Below are positions 61,923 through 64,000 of a DNA stretch of 64,000 bases, one piece after another. How positions within the stretch are numbered: the first letter of the stretch is position 1; each line of letters opens with the position of its first letter. A model generated the notes under the pieces. That model ran no database searches. It was given only the letters and a program-made list of their open reading frames with translations, and was not told where the DNA came from. The DNA lies in assembly GCA_020724465.1 (NCBI GenBank), contig DYGX01000002.1:186001-250000 (forward strand). Reading direction: 5' to 3'. The DNA comes from Thermoflexus sp. (lineage in GTDB: Bacteria > Chloroflexota > Anaerolineae > Aggregatilineales > Aggregatilineaceae). Position numbers and translations under genes: made by a program.

Positions 61923-63218
61923 CTAGAGGATGACCCCCGCCCACCAGGTGTGAAAGACGATTTTTCCGCGCTTGACGACGACCTGCGCCAGGTTGCGCCC
62001 GAAGCGATAGCTCAGATGCTGGTACGTCGGCACATCCCAGATGACCAGATCGCCCAGCTTGCCGACTTCCAGGCTGCCGACCTCATCGCCGCGGCCAATG
62101 GCAAAGGCGGCGTTGATCGTTGCGGCGGCGAGCGCCTCAGCGGGTGTCAGGCGCAGGTAGCGCGCGGACAGCGCCATCACAAACTGCATGTTCTCGTTCC
62201 ACGCGGTTCCGGGGTTGCAGTCGGTGGCGATCGCCAGTGCCGCGCCCGCGTCGATGAAGCGGCGCGCGTTGGTGTAGCGGGTATGTCCCAGGCCGAAGGG
62301 GGTTGGGGGCAAGGCGACGGCGACCGTGTCCGAGGCGGCGATCGCGTCGATCTCGTCGTCGGGTGTGGCGACGATGTGATCGACCGATACCGCGCCAAGC
62401 TCAACGGCGAGTCTGGCACCGCCCAGTGATTCGAACTCGTCGACATGTACTTTTAACGCCATGCCATAGCCGGCGGCGGCCTCAAGGATGCGCCGGGTCT
62501 GGTCCAGGTTGAAGGCGCCCGTTTCGCAGAAGACATCGCAGAACAGCGTGCCGGGCCAGTGCTCCGCGCGCCATTCCGCGACTGCCGGCAGCATTTCGTC
62601 GACGATCAGGTCCACATACCCGTCTGCGTTGCCGTTGAATTCGGGCGGGACGGCGTGCGCGCCCAGGAAGGTGAGGGCGATGTCGACCGGGTGCTCGCTG
62701 TCGAGCAGCGCCGCGGTGTTGAGCAGAGCCAGTTCGTGGGTCGTCGATAGTCCGTAGCCGGTCTTGACTTCCACGCTGGTCGAGCCGTGAGCGAGCATGG
62801 CAGCCAGCCGGGGTTTGGATTGCTCGACCAGGGTGTTGAGATCGGCCTGGCGGGTGGCCTGCACGGTCCGCACGATGCCGCCTCCCGCCGCCATGATCTC
62901 CTGGTACGTGGCTCCCGCGACACGCTGTTCGAATTCGTCGGCGCGGTCCCCGGCCCAGATCAGGTGTGTGTGCGGGTCAACCAGGCCGGGTGTCACCAGG
63001 CGCCCTTCGGCGTTGAGCGTGGTTGCGCTCTCAAAGCGATCGCGCAGCTCGGCATCCGAGCCGATGGCGACGACGCGCCCCTCGTGAACCGCGATCGCTG
63101 CGTTTTCGATCAGCCCCAGGTTTCCGAACGCGCTGCCACGTTGCGGCCCGCCGTCCTGCGAGGGGACGGTGCAGAGTTGGCCGATTGAGTGTACCAGAAG
63201 ATCGACTTGGTCTTTCAT
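61923..63218 (-). CDS. hutI: Imidazolonepropionase
   Basis: Opens the imidazolone ring to N-formimino-glutamate in histidine degradation. 431 residues from ATG 63218 (GGGGAGC upstream; a TTG at 63227 is in frame). Amidohydrolase metal site DPHTHL (His83, His85), FLGAHAVPPE, a later His in KVHVDEF, and Asp in TDCNPG are all present. The other hut genes (hutH, hutU) are not adjacent, so the pathway must be completed elsewhere or the enzyme serves another imidazolone. Confidence 0.92.
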   Translation of the reverse strand: MKDQVDLLVHSIGQLCTVPSQDGGPQRGSAFGNLGLIENAAIAVHEGRVVAIGSDAELRDRFESATTLNAEGRLVTPGLVDPHTHLIWAGDRADEFEQRVAGATYQEIMAAGGGIVRTVQATRQADLNTLVEQSKPRLAAMLAHGSTSVEVKTGYGLSTTHELALLNTAALLDSEHPVDIALTFLGAHAVPPEFNGNADGYVDLIVDEMLPAVAEWRAEHWPGTLFCDVFCETGAFNLDQTRRILEAAAGYGMALKVHVDEFESLGGARLAVELGAVSVDHIVATPDDEIDAIAASDTVAVALPPTPFGLGHTRYTNARRFIDAGAALAIATDCNPGTAWNENMQFVMALSARYLRLTPAEALAAATINAAFAIGRGDEVGSLEVGKLGDLVIWDVPTYQHLSYRFGRNLAQVVVKRGKIVFHTWWAGVIL

Positions 63219-63315
63219 GCTCCCCAATCCAATCCGCAGGGCCGGGCGGTCTGGCCGGCTCCGGCACGAAGTGGTACGATTGCACCCGGCATGCTAACCC
63301 GACAGCGAGGGACCT

Positions 63316-64000
63316 ATGCAGATCGATATTCTCACGCTCTTCCCGGCCATGTTCGAAGGCCCCTTCAGCGAGAGCATCCTCAAGCGGGCACAGGAGAAGC
63401 AGCTTCTGTCGTTACGGCTCCATGATATACGGAATTACACAACGGACAAGCATCGCACGGTGGACGACACGCCATACGGGGGTGGGGGCGGGATGGTGAT
63501 GATGCCCGGCCCGCTGATCGAGGCGGTCGAAGCGGTGCGCGGCCCGGAGCGGGGCGTCCCTGTGATCCTGCTCACGCCGCAGGGACGGATCTTCACGCAG
63601 CGTGTCGCGCAGGAGCTGGCCCAACACCCCCGGCTGATCCTGATCTGTGGGCGATACGAGGGGGTTGACGAGCGCGTCCGGCAGACGGTGGTCACCGACG
63701 AGATCAGTATCGGGGATTATGTGCTGACCGGTGGCGAGCTGGCGGCGATGGTGGTGGTGGACGCCGTGGCGCGTCTTATTCCCGGGGTGCTGGGCGCGCG
63801 CTGGGCCGCCGAGGAGGACTCGCACGCGATGGGGCTGCTCGAATATCCGCACTATACCCGCCCGCCGGAGTATCGCGGCCTGGCAGTGCCGGATGTGCTG
63901 TTGGGGGGCGATCACGCCGCCATCGAGCGCTGGCGGCGGCGCGAGGCGATCCGACGCACCTGGCAGCGACGCCCCGACCTGCTGCTGACCGCGCAGCTCA
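63316..64000 (+). CDS. trmD: tRNA (guanine-37-N1)-methyltransferase, partial
   Basis: Methylates G37 of tRNAs to prevent frameshifting. The first 228 residues are in the window and the gene continues past the right edge. ATG 63316 has GCGAGGGA upstream. SPOUT-fold motifs: [23 protein letters not shown], and the knot/active site [27 protein letters not shown]. It stands divergently from hutI and is separated from rimM, with which it is usually grouped. Confidence 0.95.
   Translation, partial: MQIDILTLFPAMFEGPFSESILKRAQEKQLLSLRLHDIRNYTTDKHRTVDDTPYGGGGGMVMMPGPLIEAVEAVRGPERGVPVILLTPQGRIFTQRVAQELAQHPRLILICGRYEGVDERVRQTVVTDEISIGDYVLTGGELAAMVVVDAVARLIPGVLGARWAAEEDSHAMGLLEYPHYTRPPEYRGLAVPDVLLGGDHAAIERWRRREAIRRTWQRRPDLLLTAQL

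Noticed and set aside
1-64000. Transposons, phage or integron
   Set aside because: No transposase, integrase, terminal inverted repeats or tRNA-associated attachment sequence was seen; gene order reads as ordinary chromosome.

Overview
The window is GC-rich bacterial chromosomal DNA, densely packed with genes and without any insertion sequence, phage gene, CRISPR array or rRNA operon. The gene content points to Chloroflexota, probably Anaerolineae or a near relative. The main indicators are an alternative complex III (ACIII) operon, a secreted SH3b protein with a very long Thr/Pro linker, Mur ligases in an operon with a papain-like peptidase, tandem dynamin-like GTPases, and a bS16 with a long acidic tail. 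This assignment is inferred from gene content, not from a marker-gene tree.

Layout. 1-4.3 kb (minus strand): asd and lysC overlap as an ATGA pair, preceded by a membrane glycosyltransferase. 4.5-5.3 kb: an orphan OmpR-type response regulator. 5.3-11.0 kb (minus strand): a cell-wall operon of a MurA-like protein lacking usual catalytic residues, an alpha/beta hydrolase, a membrane-anchored MurF-like ligase, Ddl and a C39-like peptidase. After an AT-richer gap of about 535 bp comes the ACIII operon (11.5-18.4 kb): pentaheme ActA, ActB split into two genes, ActC, an ActD-ActE fusion, and a lipoprotein with two nearly identical cytochrome c domains. It ends at a strong terminator.

18.5-27.7 kb (plus strand): the SH3b/Zn-ribbon membrane protein, a GH13 amylase, a TGS-containing uridine-kinase-like protein and two consecutive dynamin-like GTPases. 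27.7-33.3 kb (minus strand): an ffh-rpsP-khpA-rimM-dprA-manC-ylxP operon behind a good sigma-70 promoter. 33.5-37.9 kb: a small membrane protein, ilvE, plsC, an rluB-type pseudouridine synthase and a GAF-SpoIIE phosphatase. 38-44.5 kb: an M20 peptidase, acs, a GT39-like membrane protein, tRNA-Cys and the principal-type sigma factor. 44.6-52.8 kb: a membrane protein, a DinB-like protein, a Ca2+-type P-ATPase, a PPOX protein, an alpha/beta-hydrolase fused to an acyl-CoA synthetase, and an overlapping patatin.

52.9-64 kb: a signalling-rich stretch with three ECF sigma factors, each next to a different kind of partner. The partners are a small soluble protein, a small single-TM protein, and a zinc-finger anti-sigma factor with a beta-propeller. 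Between them lie a DUF2344 protein with an apparently leaderless promoter, a fabH-like gene, a soluble histidine kinase, deoC, a ComEA-like protein and hutI. trmD runs off the right edge.

Taken together, the genes describe an organism with quinol-oxidising respiration through ACIII, its own peptidoglycan synthesis, transformation-related genes (dprA, a comEA-like gene) and layered transcriptional control. The least ordinary items are the rearranged ACIII operon, the MurA-like protein, the tandem dynamins, the hydrolase-ligase-patatin set and the ECF sigma/partner pairs. Motif positions were counted by hand; functional calls rest on recognised motifs and context, not on database searches.
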